Of a DNA stretch of 64,000 nucleotides, positions 9,282 through 17,550 are shown in pieces; the stretch's first letter is position 1; the number at the start of each line of letters is the position of its first letter. The position numbers were made by a program, and so were the translations under genes. Origin of the DNA: Rhizobium sp. 9140. Lineage in GTDB: Bacteria > Pseudomonadota > Alphaproteobacteria > Rhizobiales > Rhizobiaceae. The notes below the pieces were generated by a model. That model worked only from the letters and a program-made list of their open reading frames with translations. It did not search any database and was not told where the DNA came from. Location of the stretch: NCBI RefSeq assembly GCF_900067135.1, contig NZ_FJUR01000002.1, forward strand, positions 1-64,000, read 5' to 3'.

Positions 9282-10487
9282 ATGGCGAGCGTAACCACAC
9301 CAAGTGGGGTCCGGGCAGACACCATGGCCTTTTCGATCATAGCGGCAGCCAGCTTCTGCCACATGCTCAACGATATCATGCAGTCGCTGCTGACCTCCCT
9401 CTACCCGCTGATCAAGGCGAACTATGCGCTCGATTTCGTCCAGATCGGCCTTCTGACCTTCGCGTTTCAGGTGACGGCATCGCTGTTGCAGCCGTTGGTG
9501 GGCGTGGTGACGGACCGTTGGCCGATGCCGTTCTCCCTGCCGGCGGCGATGCTTGCCACCTGCGCTGGGCTGTTTACGCTGGCCTTCGCCCATAGTTTCG
9601 AGGTGCTGGTCATCGGTGCCTGCCTCATCGGCGTTGGTTCCGCCGTCTTCCACCCGGAAGCCTCGCGCGTGGCTCGCCTCGCCTCGGGTGGGCGGCACGG
9701 TCTTGCGCAATCTTTCTTTCAGGTCGGCGGCAATGCCGGCACGGCCATTGGGCCGCTGCTCGCGGCGTTCGTCGTCATCCCGCGCGGGCAGGAGACGCTT
9801 GGCTGGTTCTCGATCATCGCCGTCGTCGGCTTCATCGTGCTATCCTTCGTCAGCACATGGTATCTACGCCATCGCCGCGCGACGGCTGGCCGTCCAACGC
9901 TCGACCGCGCCCTGCCGCTGCCGCGCAATCAGGTGCTGTGGACCCTGGCCGTCCTCACCGTGCTGACGGCAACGAAGAACGCCTATCTCGCCAGTCTTTC
10001 AAGCTACTTCACATTCTTTGCCATCGAGAAGTTCGGCGTCGGCGTGCAGGATGCGCAGGTCATGTTGTTCCTGTTTCTCGGAGCGTCCGCGGCCGGCGTG
10101 TTCTTCGGCGGACCGATCGGCGACCGGTTTGGCGCCCGCGTCGTCATCTGGTTCTCGATCCTCGGCGTCATCCCCTTCGCGCTGATGCTGCCTTACGCCA
10201 ATCTCTTCTGGACCTCGGCGCTTGTCATCGTCATCGGCTTCATCTTCTCCTCCGCGTTTTCCGCCATCGTGGTCTTCGCGCAAGAACTGGTGCCGGGCCG
10301 TGTAGGGCTGATCGCCGGCATGTTCTTCGGCTTCGCCTTCGGGTTCGGAGGCATCGGCGCAGCCGTCCTCGGCCTGTTTGCCGATCGCTACGGCATCGAG
10401 TTCGTCTACCGGCTCTGCTCCTACCTGCCGCTGCTTGGCCTGCTCACTGTCCTGCTGCCGAAGCTGCCCGGTCGAAAGCGCGCCTGA
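9282..10487 (+). CDS. MFS efflux transporter, fosmidomycin-resistance (Fsr)-like
   Basis: A 401-residue, 12-helix major facilitator protein. The N-terminal stretch SFCHMLNDIMQSLLTSLYP and the following LQPLVGVVTDR loop match the Fsr subgroup of drug exporters; GVGSAVFHPEASRVA is another subgroup signature and GDRFGAR is the mid-protein loop. A strong GGGAGGAG ribosome site precedes ATG 9282. It is divergent from the AraC gene, which is likely its regulator, and its stop is two bases from the convergent AKR-RidA gene. The substrate cannot be told from sequence. Confidence 0.85.
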   Translation: MASVTTPSGVRADTMAFSIIAAASFCHMLNDIMQSLLTSLYPLIKANYALDFVQIGLLTFAFQVTASLLQPLVGVVTDRWPMPFSLPAAMLATCAGLFTLAFAHSFEVLVIGACLIGVGSAVFHPEASRVARLASGGRHGLAQSFFQVGGNAGTAIGPLLAAFVVIPRGQETLGWFSIIAVVGFIVLSFVSTWYLRHRRATAGRPTLDRALPLPRNQVLWTLAVLTVLTATKNAYLASLSSYFTFFAIEKFGVGVQDAQVMLFLFLGASAAGVFFGGPIGDRFGARVVIWFSILGVIPFALMLPYANLFWTSALVIVIGFIFSSAFSAIVVFAQELVPGRVGLIAGMFFGFAFGFGGIGAAVLGLFADRYGIEFVYRLCSYLPLLGLLTVLLPKLPGRKRA

Positions 10488-10489
10488 GG

Positions 10490-11977
10490 CTACAGACTGA
10501 TGCTACCGCCTGCGGCTCCGTCGCAGATGGCTTCCGCCTCAATCTCGACCGCGTAATCGCCGATCAGATTGCCCGCCTCCATCATCGTGTTGGCGGGCAG
10601 GACGGTGCCGAAGACGCGGCCGTGGGCGCGGGAAACCGGCTCCCATTGGCTGGCGTCGCGCAGATAGACGCGGGTCCGCACCACATCTTCCATCGATCCG
10701 CCGAGCGCGGCGATCGATGCGGCGATCTTGTCGAGGATGTAGGTTGCCTGCGCTCCCGCATCCCCCGGCGCGACGCAGCGGTCGGCTGCATGCGTGGCCG
10801 TCGTGCCGGAGACGTGGATGCGGTTGCCCACGCGGACGGCGCGGCTGTAGCCGGCGATCGGCTCCCAGATGCTGCCGGAGGAGACACGGCTGCGTCCCGG
10901 CCGGCCCGGAACCGGCTCGGCGGTGTAGATCGAGGGAATGGCACTCAGATGATGGCTGAGATCGCCGGAGGCGGTAAGGAACGGCGGCTTGCGATATTCA
11001 TCGCCGCAATCGCCGGGGATGGGCTGGGTGGCGGCGAAAGCCTCGTTAAGATCCGCATGGTCCTGCGCGTCGAGCGAGAAGCCGAAAACGTTCAGATTGT
11101 CGCCGCGATGCTCGTTTTCTCCAAGCCGCGCGCCGATGATCGTGGCGGCAACGGCTGGATGTTCTAGAACCCAGCGGCTGGCGACGTTCGACAGAGAGAC
11201 ATGATGTCGCCGGGCGATCCGCGATGCGGCTTCGAGGATGCCCTGAAACGCGGCCCAGCCGCCGGCCGTGTCGATGAAGCGCTTGTATTTCGAGCGGCTC
11301 CAGTCGGGTATCGTTTCCGGTTCCGGCGCACCCAGCCATTTTTCGGAGAGAAAGCCCCCGCAGAGCGAGCCATAGGCCAACAGCTTGACGCCGCGCTTCT
11401 GGCAGAGATCCGACAAGGCGCCTGCGGCACGGCGGTCGACCAGCGAGAACGAGACCTGATTGGTCGTGATCTCGATGCCGTCGGACAGCGCCAGCGCCAG
11501 ATGCCCCGCGTCGAAATTCGTCAGGCCCAGCGCGCCGATGAGGCCTTCTTGCTTCAGCCGCTGCATCTCGTTGAGGGCATCCAGCCAGGCGGGGTGCTGG
11601 AAGGTCCACCAATGAAACTGCAAAAGGTCGATCCGCTCGACCCCGAGCCGGGTCAGACGTTCCTCGACGCCGCGCCGCACGATATCGCGCGTCATCGGGC
11701 CGGGCTCGGGACACCACTTCGTGAAGGCGACCGGTCGCGGTGCATTCGGGTAACGCGACAGGAGACGGCCGGTGATCACCTCGGCCGAACCATAGTGATC
11801 GGCCATATCGAACGTGTCGAAACCGTTTCGAGCATAGGCCTGCAAGGCGTCTGCACCCATGTCCGGATCGATCGTCGTGCCGTTCTTTTCGATGTCGGCG
11901 ACCTGCCAGAGGCCGCAGACGAGGCGGCTGATCTCCAGATCGGGTGTGAGGCGAATGCGGTCAGGGCGCTCGGTCAT
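10490..11977 (-). CDS. Aldo-keto reductase fused to a RidA (YjgF/UK114) domain
   Basis: A 495-residue two-domain protein. Residues 1 to about 345 are an aldo-keto reductase barrel: FDTFDMADHYG (catalytic Asp and Tyr), FTKWCPE (Lys), DLLQFHWWTF with the position usually held by His, and a C-terminal NADPH-binding part (ATIIGARLGENEH). Residues about 370-495 are a RidA domain: HVSGTTATHA, ILDKIAASIAALGGSMEDVV, TRVYLRD, and a final VEIEAEAICDG. RidA proteins deaminate reactive enamines/imines and AKRs reduce carbonyls, so one chain may process a product in two steps; that coupling is inference. GGGAGA lies eight bases before ATG 11977. The 5' end overlaps the livM remnant by 17 bases. Confidence 0.85.
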   Translation of the reverse strand: MTERPDRIRLTPDLEISRLVCGLWQVADIEKNGTTIDPDMGADALQAYARNGFDTFDMADHYGSAEVITGRLLSRYPNAPRPVAFTKWCPEPGPMTRDIVRRGVEERLTRLGVERIDLLQFHWWTFQHPAWLDALNEMQRLKQEGLIGALGLTNFDAGHLALALSDGIEITTNQVSFSLVDRRAAGALSDLCQKRGVKLLAYGSLCGGFLSEKWLGAPEPETIPDWSRSKYKRFIDTAGGWAAFQGILEAASRIARRHHVSLSNVASRWVLEHPAVAATIIGARLGENEHRGDNLNVFGFSLDAQDHADLNEAFAATQPIPGDCGDEYRKPPFLTASGDLSHHLSAIPSIYTAEPVPGRPGRSRVSSGSIWEPIAGYSRAVRVGNRIHVSGTTATHAADRCVAPGDAGAQATYILDKIAASIAALGGSMEDVVRTRVYLRDASQWEPVSRAHGRVFGTVLPANTMMEAGNLIGDYAVEIEAEAICDGAAGGSISL

Positions 11978-12115
11978 CAGGACGTCTCCCGGGCCTGCGC
12001 CCGCGTTTTTCGCGGCGGCCGAGCGCGCTGCGCTCGCCCAGAATGCCGCGGGGCCGAAGAAGAAGGATGGCGCAAAGGCCGACGCCGATTGCGACGATCT
12101 GCAAGGATGCGGCGC
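11961..12115 (-). pseudogene. livM: 3' remnant of branched-chain amino acid ABC permease (LivM-like)
   Basis: In the frame ending at 11961 the sequence reads SLQIVAIGVGLCAILLLRPR followed by GILGE and a basic tail. A last membrane helix followed by RPxGILG is the classic C-terminus of LivH/LivM permeases. Only about 50 codons survive; upstream the sequence jumps straight into the first codons of livF in another frame. The remnant has no start of its own. Its former stop codon overlaps the start of the AKR-RidA gene, consistent with an ancestral operon livG-livF-livH-livM-AKR. Confidence 0.65.
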
Positions 12116-12181
12116 GTATCCAGCGACGAGCGCGTGAATATCGAGTGCCGGACCCATCGGCGGAGCCGAGACGGCGCTCAT
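12116..12181 (-). pseudogene. livF: 5' remnant of branched-chain amino acid ABC ATPase (LivF-like)
   Basis: ATG at 12181 overlaps the livG stop as ATGA, as is usual for livG-livF pairs. About 22 codons remain (MSAVSAPPMGPALDIHALVA, then GY), where a LivF protein would go on to the ATP-binding core. Instead the frame enters the livM tail in the wrong register and stays open by chance into the AKR gene. The junction is near 12115. Walker A, signature and Walker B are all missing. Confidence 0.6.
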
Positions 12182-12978
12182 GCCATGGCTCCGAGATAGG
12201 CCTCGATGACAGCGGGATCGCGCGCGACCTCTGCCGGGCTACCCTCGGCAAGCGGCCTGCCCAGCGCCATGGCGACGACCCGCGAGCAGAGACGGGAGAC
12301 CATGTCCATATTGTGCTCGATCAGGAGGATGGACGTGCCCTCCGCGTTCAGCCGCCGCACGCGCTCGATGATGGTCTCCAGCAGGGCCGGGTTGACGCCG
12401 GCCGCGGGCTCGTCGAGCAGGATAGCGGTCGGATCCGCCATCAGGATGCGCGCCAGTTCCAAGAGCTTGCGCTGTCCGCCGGAGAGAACCCGTGCCGGCT
12501 GGTGTTCGAGATCCGACAGGGTGACGAAGGCGAGAAGCGCGCGTGCCTTCTCGACCGCCGCCTTCTCCTGTCGTCGCACATGGGCGACGCGCAGAAAATT
12601 GGCGAGCAGCCGCTCCCCGTCCTGGCGCTGCGCGCCCGCGAGCACGTTTTCGAGCACGGTCATTTCGAGGAAAGGTCTCGGGATCTGGAACGTCCGCCCG
12701 ATACCGAGGCCGATCCGCTGTTCCGGCCGATCCTGCGATGCGTCGCGCCCGCCGATCCGGATCTCGCCCGATGTCGGTTTCAGCGTGCCCGCAATGAGGT
12801 TGAAGAGTGTCGTCTTGCCAGCCCCGTTCGGCCCGATCAGCCCAACCATCTCGCCGCGCGCCAGCCGCAGCGACATCCTGTCGACCGCCGTCATCCCGTC
12901 GAACCGCTTGACGAGATTGCGGGCATCGATAACGGAACTTTCAGCTGCCGGCGTTTTCGAGGCGATCTGGAATGGCAA
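12178..12978 (-). CDS. livG: Branched-chain amino acid-type ABC transporter ATPase LivG (orphan)
   Basis: A 266-residue cytoplasmic ABC ATPase of the LivG type. Walker A GPNGAGKTT (about residues 53-61), Q-loop in GRTFQIPRPF, signature LSGGQRKLLELARIL, Walker B AILLDEPAAGVNP and the switch His in LLIEHNMD are all present; the GRTFQ and PAAGVNP segments are typical of the LivG subfamily. The only plausible start is TTG at 12978 with no good ribosome site, so the 5' end may also be damaged. No substrate-binding protein or intact permease lies nearby. With livF and livM reduced to fragments, this ATPase is probably non-functional in transport unless it serves permeases encoded elsewhere. Confidence 0.85.
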   Translation of the reverse strand: MPFQIASKTPAAESSVIDARNLVKRFDGMTAVDRMSLRLARGEMVGLIGPNGAGKTTLFNLIAGTLKPTSGEIRIGGRDASQDRPEQRIGLGIGRTFQIPRPFLEMTVLENVLAGAQRQDGERLLANFLRVAHVRRQEKAAVEKARALLAFVTLSDLEHQPARVLSGGQRKLLELARILMADPTAILLDEPAAGVNPALLETIIERVRRLNAEGTSILLIEHNMDMVSRLCSRVVAMALGRPLAEGSPAEVARDPAVIEAYLGAMA

Positions 12979-13228
12979 GCGAGGGATTCCGAGGCTGCAA
13001 TGAATTCAGTGATTTACGCGATGGTAGTCAGTTTTCGAATAGCCGAGACGGACTTTAGAATGGCCGACTATACCAAGATGCTGATAACACTAAAAAAAAG
13101 GCACAGCTAGGCCACCGGGCAACAGCGTTCCGGAAGTTCGGCTTTACGCTGCGGGTGTTGCAGACTTTCGACAGTTGGAGCCGTGTTTCAGCCGGGTGCC
13201 TGGCCATCATCGAACTGTGTTGGCTGAA
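12979..13228. other. Non-coding gap between cheW terminator and livG
   Basis: About 250 bases with no convincing ORF. It contains an A-run (eight A at 13092-13099) and presumably the promoter, if any, of livG. Translations in all frames give low-complexity, poorly supported peptides. Confidence 0.4.
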
Positions 13229-13276
13229 ACCAAAAGATATCGACCGGCCGTGAGATGGTCGGTCGATATTTTGGTG
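13229..13276 (-). terminator. Strong stem-loop after cheW
   Basis: Near-perfect inverted repeat just past the cheW stop. On the minus strand, ACCAAAATATCGACCGACC pairs with GGCCGGTCGATATCTTTTGG across a seven-base loop, with a short T-rich stretch after it. Position and structure fit an intrinsic terminator for the receptor-cheW pair. Confidence 0.6.
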
Positions 13277-13283
13277 AAGCCGC

Positions 13284-13751
13284 TTACGCTGCGAGCAACA
13301 ATTCCGCTTCACTTCTGTTGAACATACGATCGAGGTTCAGGAAGCAGATCATGCCGCTTGGCTGGACGATGATGCCATCGGAGAAGGCCGTCGCACCGGA
13401 CGACGTGATGTCGGGAACCGGCTGAAGCAGGTCCGCGGAGACCATGAGGATATCCGAGACCTGGTCCACGAGAAGCCCCATCACCATGCCGTGCACTTCC
13501 GTAACGACGATGGCACTGCGCTCGGTCGGTTCGGCACCGGACATACCGAGCTTGAGCGCGAGGTTGATCACGGGAATGACCGTGCCACGAAGGTTCATGA
13601 CACCCAGGACTTCCGAGGGAGCCTGGGGAATGGGCGTCACGGGTGCCCATCCGCGAATCTCGCGGATGGTGACGGTCCGGACGCAGAACTCCTGATCGTG
13701 GAGCCGGAAGGCTATGATTTCCAGCATTGCCGAGTTCGCCGCATGTAGCAT
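13284..13751 (-). CDS. cheW: Chemotaxis coupling protein CheW
   Basis: A 155-residue single CheW domain that bridges receptors and the CheA kinase. Family hallmarks: FRLHDQEFCVRTVTIREI, VTPIPQAP, VLGVMNLRGTVIPVINLA, then GLLVDQVSDIL and a final FLNLDRMF. The ATG at 13751 is chosen because GGAGGG lies about eight bases upstream and the receptor stop overlaps it as TGATG, so the two genes are translationally coupled; an upstream ATG at 13766 lies inside the receptor gene. No cheA is adjacent, so this pair must plug into a kinase encoded elsewhere, possibly the operon near 29-32 kb or one outside the window. Confidence 0.92.
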   Translation of the reverse strand: MLHAANSAMLEIIAFRLHDQEFCVRTVTIREIRGWAPVTPIPQAPSEVLGVMNLRGTVIPVINLALKLGMSGAEPTERSAIVVTEVHGMVMGLLVDQVSDILMVSADLLQPVPDITSSGATAFSDGIIVQPSGMICFLNLDRMFNRSEAELLLAA

Positions 13752-15703
13752 CAGAATTCCCTCCATCCATCGTTGACTGCTGTGTTTCCGGCCGATGCCC
13801 CGGCAGCCTTGCGGGGACGCGCAGCCGGCTGTGCGTTGGCGTAGCGCGGCGTGTTTGCCGCCTTCATGGTCGCCGCCGCGTGACGCAGTGCCGACGATTG
13901 TGCGCCGGTGTTACCGAGAACAAACTGCCCGATGAGGTGGCGGAGATTGCTGCTTTCACTTGCCAGGGTGACGCCGGCGGCACTGGTTTCCTCGACCATG
14001 GCAGCGTTCTGCTGCGTCACCTGGTCCATCTGGTTGACGGCGATGTTGACTTCGCTCAGTCCGACGGACTGCTCCCGGGCGGACGTGGCGATCGAGTCCA
14101 TGTGCTGATTGATCGTGATGATGTAGCCTTCGATCGTCTGCAGGGCCAGGCCGGTTTCGCTGACCAGCTGAACGCCGTTCTGGACTTCGACGGATGAATT
14201 GCGAATGAGCTCCTTGATTTCCTTTGCCGCTTTGGCGGAGCGCTGCGCCAATTCCCGCACCTCCTGGGCAACAACGGCAAAGCCCTTGCCCGCATCGCCG
14301 GCACGCGCCGCCTCGACACCGGCGTTGAGCGCCAACAGGTTGGTCTGGAAGGCAATCTCATCGATGACGCCGATGATGTTGGAGACTTCGTTCGAGGACG
14401 CTTCGATCTTGCCCATGGCTTCGACCGCCTGGGCGACCACCTTGCCCGATTGGCTGGCGCTGGAATTGGCCTGCACGGCGACCGCGCGTGCTTCGTCGGC
14501 CCGCTTGGAGGAATTTGAGACGTTGGCCGTGATCTGGTCGAGGGCGGCTGCGGTCTCTTCGAGCGACGCGGCCTGTTGTTCCGTGCGCTTGGACAGGTCG
14601 TCGGCACCGCGGCTGATCTCCTGCGAGCCGCCATCGATCGAACCGGCAGCCTGCGCCACGGAACGAAGCGTCTCACCCAGCTGGCTCACGGCATTGTTAA
14701 GGTCGTGGCGCAGGGCCTCGAAATCGGGCGAAAACGGCTCGTTCAGTTGGAAGGTGAGGTCGCCTGCAGCCAAGCGCTTCAGGCCGCTGGCGAGGCCCGA
14801 CGTGGCCTCGTTCAGACGCTGCTGGGCAGCGGCCTCGGCTTCTGCCGTCAGGCGAATGCGGTCGGCTTCGGCCTGCCGTCGGACGGCTTCGGCGTCCTGC
14901 TCCAGCTGACGGTTGACGATGGCCGCCTGACGGAAAACCTCGACGGCGCCGGACATCTCGCCGACTTCGTCGGCGCGTCCGCTGCCCGGAATCGTGATGT
15001 CGGTTCGTCCCGCCGCAAGATAGCGCATGGCATCGTTCATGCCGCGCACGGGTCGAACGAGACCGACGTTCAGAACGATCAAAGCGAGAACGGAGACCAG
15101 CAGCGTGCCAGCACCGCCGGCGATATTGTTGAAGCGGCCGGACGCGGCTGCAGCCGCGGCCGCCTCGGCGCGAACCTCCAGCAGACCGGTTTCGACCTTG
15201 ATCATCTCGCTAACGGTTGCACGGATGCCATCCATCGCGGCTTTGCCAACGCCACTCGTGACGATGGCCCGGGCCTGGTCGCGTGTTGCGGCGTTCGCCA
15301 TGAGGGCAAGTTCCGGCTTGGAGACTTTCTCATGCCAGTCTGCGACGAAGGCTTCCAGCGTGTCCAGGCGCTTCCGTTGCGCAGGGTTGTCCGATGTCAA
15401 GGTTCGGACGTTTTTTAGAGCCGCGTCATAGGCAGCAACACCGGCCTTCTGTGGCGCCAGGAATGCCTCATCGGCCGACACGAGATATCCGCGTATGCCG
15501 GTCTCCTGATCGACCATGCTCGCGGTGATGCCGTTCAGGGCGTTGATGACCTTATACGTGTGGTCCGTCATTGCCGCCGTCTGCTCAAGCTTGGAGAGGG
15601 ACGCATAGCTGGAGTAGCTGACCCCCATGCTGATCAGGATCAGCATGCCGAGGGTTGCGGCGATCTTTGTAAGAATCTGGAGGTTGTTGAAGAAGGACAT
15701 CAT
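13751..15703 (-). CDS. Methyl-accepting chemotaxis protein with CHASE3-like sensor
   Basis: About 650 residues. An N-terminal helix (LTKIAATLGMLILISMG) leads to a periplasmic CHASE3-like four-helix sensor (VDQETGIRGYLVSADEAFL), then a second membrane helix around residues 190-210, a HAMP pair, and a standard cytoplasmic signalling hairpin with tip [20 protein letters not shown]. The protein ends in GWREF, which fits the x-W-x-x-F pentapeptide that tethers CheR/CheB in receptors such as Tar (NWETF). The frame is open further upstream to 16015, but that stretch is not protein-like, so the double ATG at 15700-15703 is taken. It is coupled to cheW downstream. Ligand unknown. Confidence 0.9.
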   Translation of the reverse strand: MMSFFNNLQILTKIAATLGMLILISMGVSYSSYASLSKLEQTAAMTDHTYKVINALNGITASMVDQETGIRGYLVSADEAFLAPQKAGVAAYDAALKNVRTLTSDNPAQRKRLDTLEAFVADWHEKVSKPELALMANAATRDQARAIVTSGVGKAAMDGIRATVSEMIKVETGLLEVRAEAAAAAAASGRFNNIAGGAGTLLVSVLALIVLNVGLVRPVRGMNDAMRYLAAGRTDITIPGSGRADEVGEMSGAVEVFRQAAIVNRQLEQDAEAVRRQAEADRIRLTAEAEAAAQQRLNEATSGLASGLKRLAAGDLTFQLNEPFSPDFEALRHDLNNAVSQLGETLRSVAQAAGSIDGGSQEISRGADDLSKRTEQQAASLEETAAALDQITANVSNSSKRADEARAVAVQANSSASQSGKVVAQAVEAMGKIEASSNEVSNIIGVIDEIAFQTNLLALNAGVEAARAGDAGKGFAVVAQEVRELAQRSAKAAKEIKELIRNSSVEVQNGVQLVSETGLALQTIEGYIITINQHMDSIATSAREQSVGLSEVNIAVNQMDQVTQQNAAMVEETSAAGVTLASESSNLRHLIGQFVLGNTGAQSSALRHAAATMKAANTPRYANAQPAARPRKAAGASAGNTAVNDGWREF

Positions 15704-16066
15704 GGGCTCGCTGATTTTATGTCTTGCCGAGGACGGTGTGAGACAGACGACTGAGCAACGCACGGGAGAACAACACCAGCCAAAGGGAGAACTGAGCCTG
15801 CCGCTGGCATCGAGTATTCTAAATGACGAAAATAGTATAAGAATGCGTAAATAATACGATAGAAGAAGTAGGGGTTCGACTGGTTGCTTTCTTCGAATGG
15901 AAGCGCTCAACCCGAGAGAGCGTCCCTTTTGGTGCCTGAAGGCGGGAATTGAACGCTCGGAAACCGCGACAAACTCTTTCGCGCAAAAATTGAAGGCCGC
16001 AAGCAGCAGGCACATACCGTTGTCGGGCGGATCGCGCGGCGACCATGAACGCCGGGCAGGTTCCGA
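15704..16066. other. Non-coding region upstream of the chemoreceptor
   Basis: About 360 bases between the 3' end of the beta-barrel gene and the receptor start. AT-rich between about 15820 and 15880 (AGTATAAGAATGCGTAAAT area), probably the receptor promoter. No convincing ORF. Confidence 0.4.
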
Positions 16067-17464
16067 CTAGAACGCAGCCTTCAGTTGCGCGCCGACGTTC
16101 CATTCGGGATCGTCGTACTGGCGGAAGGTGGCAGCGACCGAGGTGTCCAGGCGCCAGACGTCGTCCAGCCGAACGCCGATGCGGCCGCCTGCGGAGGCGA
16201 ACGTCTGGTCGCGGGCGCGGCCCGAGACATCGCCGACCCAATCGACGGAGGCACGAACGGCCTTGTCGTCGGCGAAGATGCGGCCGACGGCACCAGAGAG
16301 CGTATAGTCCAGCCGGCCTTCGGTCTGGTGGCTCCAGGCAAGTTCGGCGCTGACGATGTTCTCGCTCGACGTTCCCCCGTGGACGGTGGCCGCGAAGAGG
16401 TTTCTGTCCGTTGCCGTCTCGCTGTAGCCGTCGAGATCGAGCCATGCCTTGGTGAAGCGTGCCGAAAGTACGATCTCGTTTGCTTGGTCGGGTGCGAATA
16501 CCGCACCGATCCGTCCGTAGGAGCTGAAAAGCGAGCCATCGGTCGTACCGCCAGCGGAAACAATATTGTCGACGTTGAGATAGCTGCGCGACAGATCCGT
16601 CGTGACGTTCGGCGAGCCCCAGAGGCCGACTTCGCCGAAGGCGCGCCAGGTTGCCTGCGGCGTCGTGTAACGGACCGCGCCCGCAAGCAACGCCAGCGTA
16701 TCGACCGAGACGTCGTCGTCGTCGGGATTGACGATCGCTGCGCCGCCGAGAACGGTGATGCCGCTTCCGGCTTCCCAGCGGCCCTTGAAGCCTGCCGCCG
16801 CGCTGGACGATCCGAAGAGGCTGATCGCGCTGCCCGCATCGAAGCGTTCGCCCTCGCCGAGCAGTCCTTGTGCCGTGCCGATGAGTTCTGCAGCAATCGC
16901 CTGTCGCTGGCGCGCCAGCTGGTCCGTCGAGGCCGTGACCGATGACAGCGTGGTAAAGCCGAGGCGCGTGATATCGACCGTGTCGAGAAGCAGGCTGGCA
17001 TCAGGATTGTCGGGATCGATCGGTGCCGTCGTTTCCACGACGACCGTCAGGCCGAGCGTGTCGGAGCCCGACGTGCCGACCTTGCCGCCGGTCGCGACAT
17101 CGTCCTGCAGCGGTTCTGCTACCCGGTACTTCAGAACCTGACGGCCGTCCTGCAGGGTGACGATCTGCGCGGCCTGCCCGTCTTCCGTCGTGACGAAGCC
17201 GCGATAATCGACGCCATAGACGGTGAAGCCATCGGCTCGGGTCACGGGGATATTCAGCTGGCAGGTGCTGGTCGCGCGTGATGTGCCGGCACCGCTGCCG
17301 GCGGTGGCCGAAAAGTCGTCGAAGAGCACACTGGTCGCATTGCCGTCAGGCGAGGTGACGCTGGAGAACGTCCCATCCGCGCATCCGTCTGCGGCATCGG
17401 CCCGGCCGGGCGAAGTGGCCGCAATGCTCATGAGACAGAGGGCGAACGATGTGCTGTGGCGCAT
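16067..17464 (-). CDS. Secreted DUF4360-like domain fused to a C-terminal beta-barrel
   Basis: A 465-residue protein with a signal peptide (about residues 1-25). It continues with a DUF4360-like stretch (SPDGNATSVLFDDFSA, CQLNIPVTRADGFTVYGVDY and RGF) that parallels the neighbouring DUF4360 protein. Residues about 130-220 form a linker. The last 240 residues show alternating beta-strands (FGEVGLWGSP, IVLSARFTKAWLDLDGY, AGGRIGVRLDDVWRLDTSVA) and end in a terminal Phe, as in outer-membrane autotransporter barrels. It may present the small domain at the cell surface. The domain calls come from reading motifs, and the barrel should be tested by structure prediction. It lies 86 bases downstream of the related gene. 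Confidence 0.65.
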   Translation of the reverse strand: MRHSTSFALCLMSIAATSPGRADAADGCADGTFSSVTSPDGNATSVLFDDFSATAGSGAGTSRATSTCQLNIPVTRADGFTVYGVDYRGFVTTEDGQAAQIVTLQDGRQVLKYRVAEPLQDDVATGGKVGTSGSDTLGLTVVVETTAPIDPDNPDASLLLDTVDITRLGFTTLSSVTASTDQLARQRQAIAAELIGTAQGLLGEGERFDAGSAISLFGSSSAAAGFKGRWEAGSGITVLGGAAIVNPDDDDVSVDTLALLAGAVRYTTPQATWRAFGEVGLWGSPNVTTDLSRSYLNVDNIVSAGGTTDGSLFSSYGRIGAVFAPDQANEIVLSARFTKAWLDLDGYSETATDRNLFAATVHGGTSSENIVSAELAWSHQTEGRLDYTLSGAVGRIFADDKAVRASVDWVGDVSGRARDQTFASAGGRIGVRLDDVWRLDTSVAATFRQYDDPEWNVGAQLKAAF

Positions 17465-17550
17465 GGACGGTTCTCACGGGCAGGACGACAGGACAGGCAG
17501 TGAAGCAATCGGCGCGGGCGGCACTTTCATGCAATCCGCGCCGGATCATG

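Noticed and set aside
11977..12181. Apparent 68-residue N-terminal extension of the AKR-RidA protein
   Set aside because: It is made of the livF start and livM tail read in a chance open frame; a good ribosome site precedes ATG 11977, the natural start.
15704..16015. 104-residue N-terminal extension of the CHASE3 receptor
   Set aside because: The extension is not protein-like and would place unusual sequence before the first membrane helix; ATG 15703/15700 gives the normal topology.
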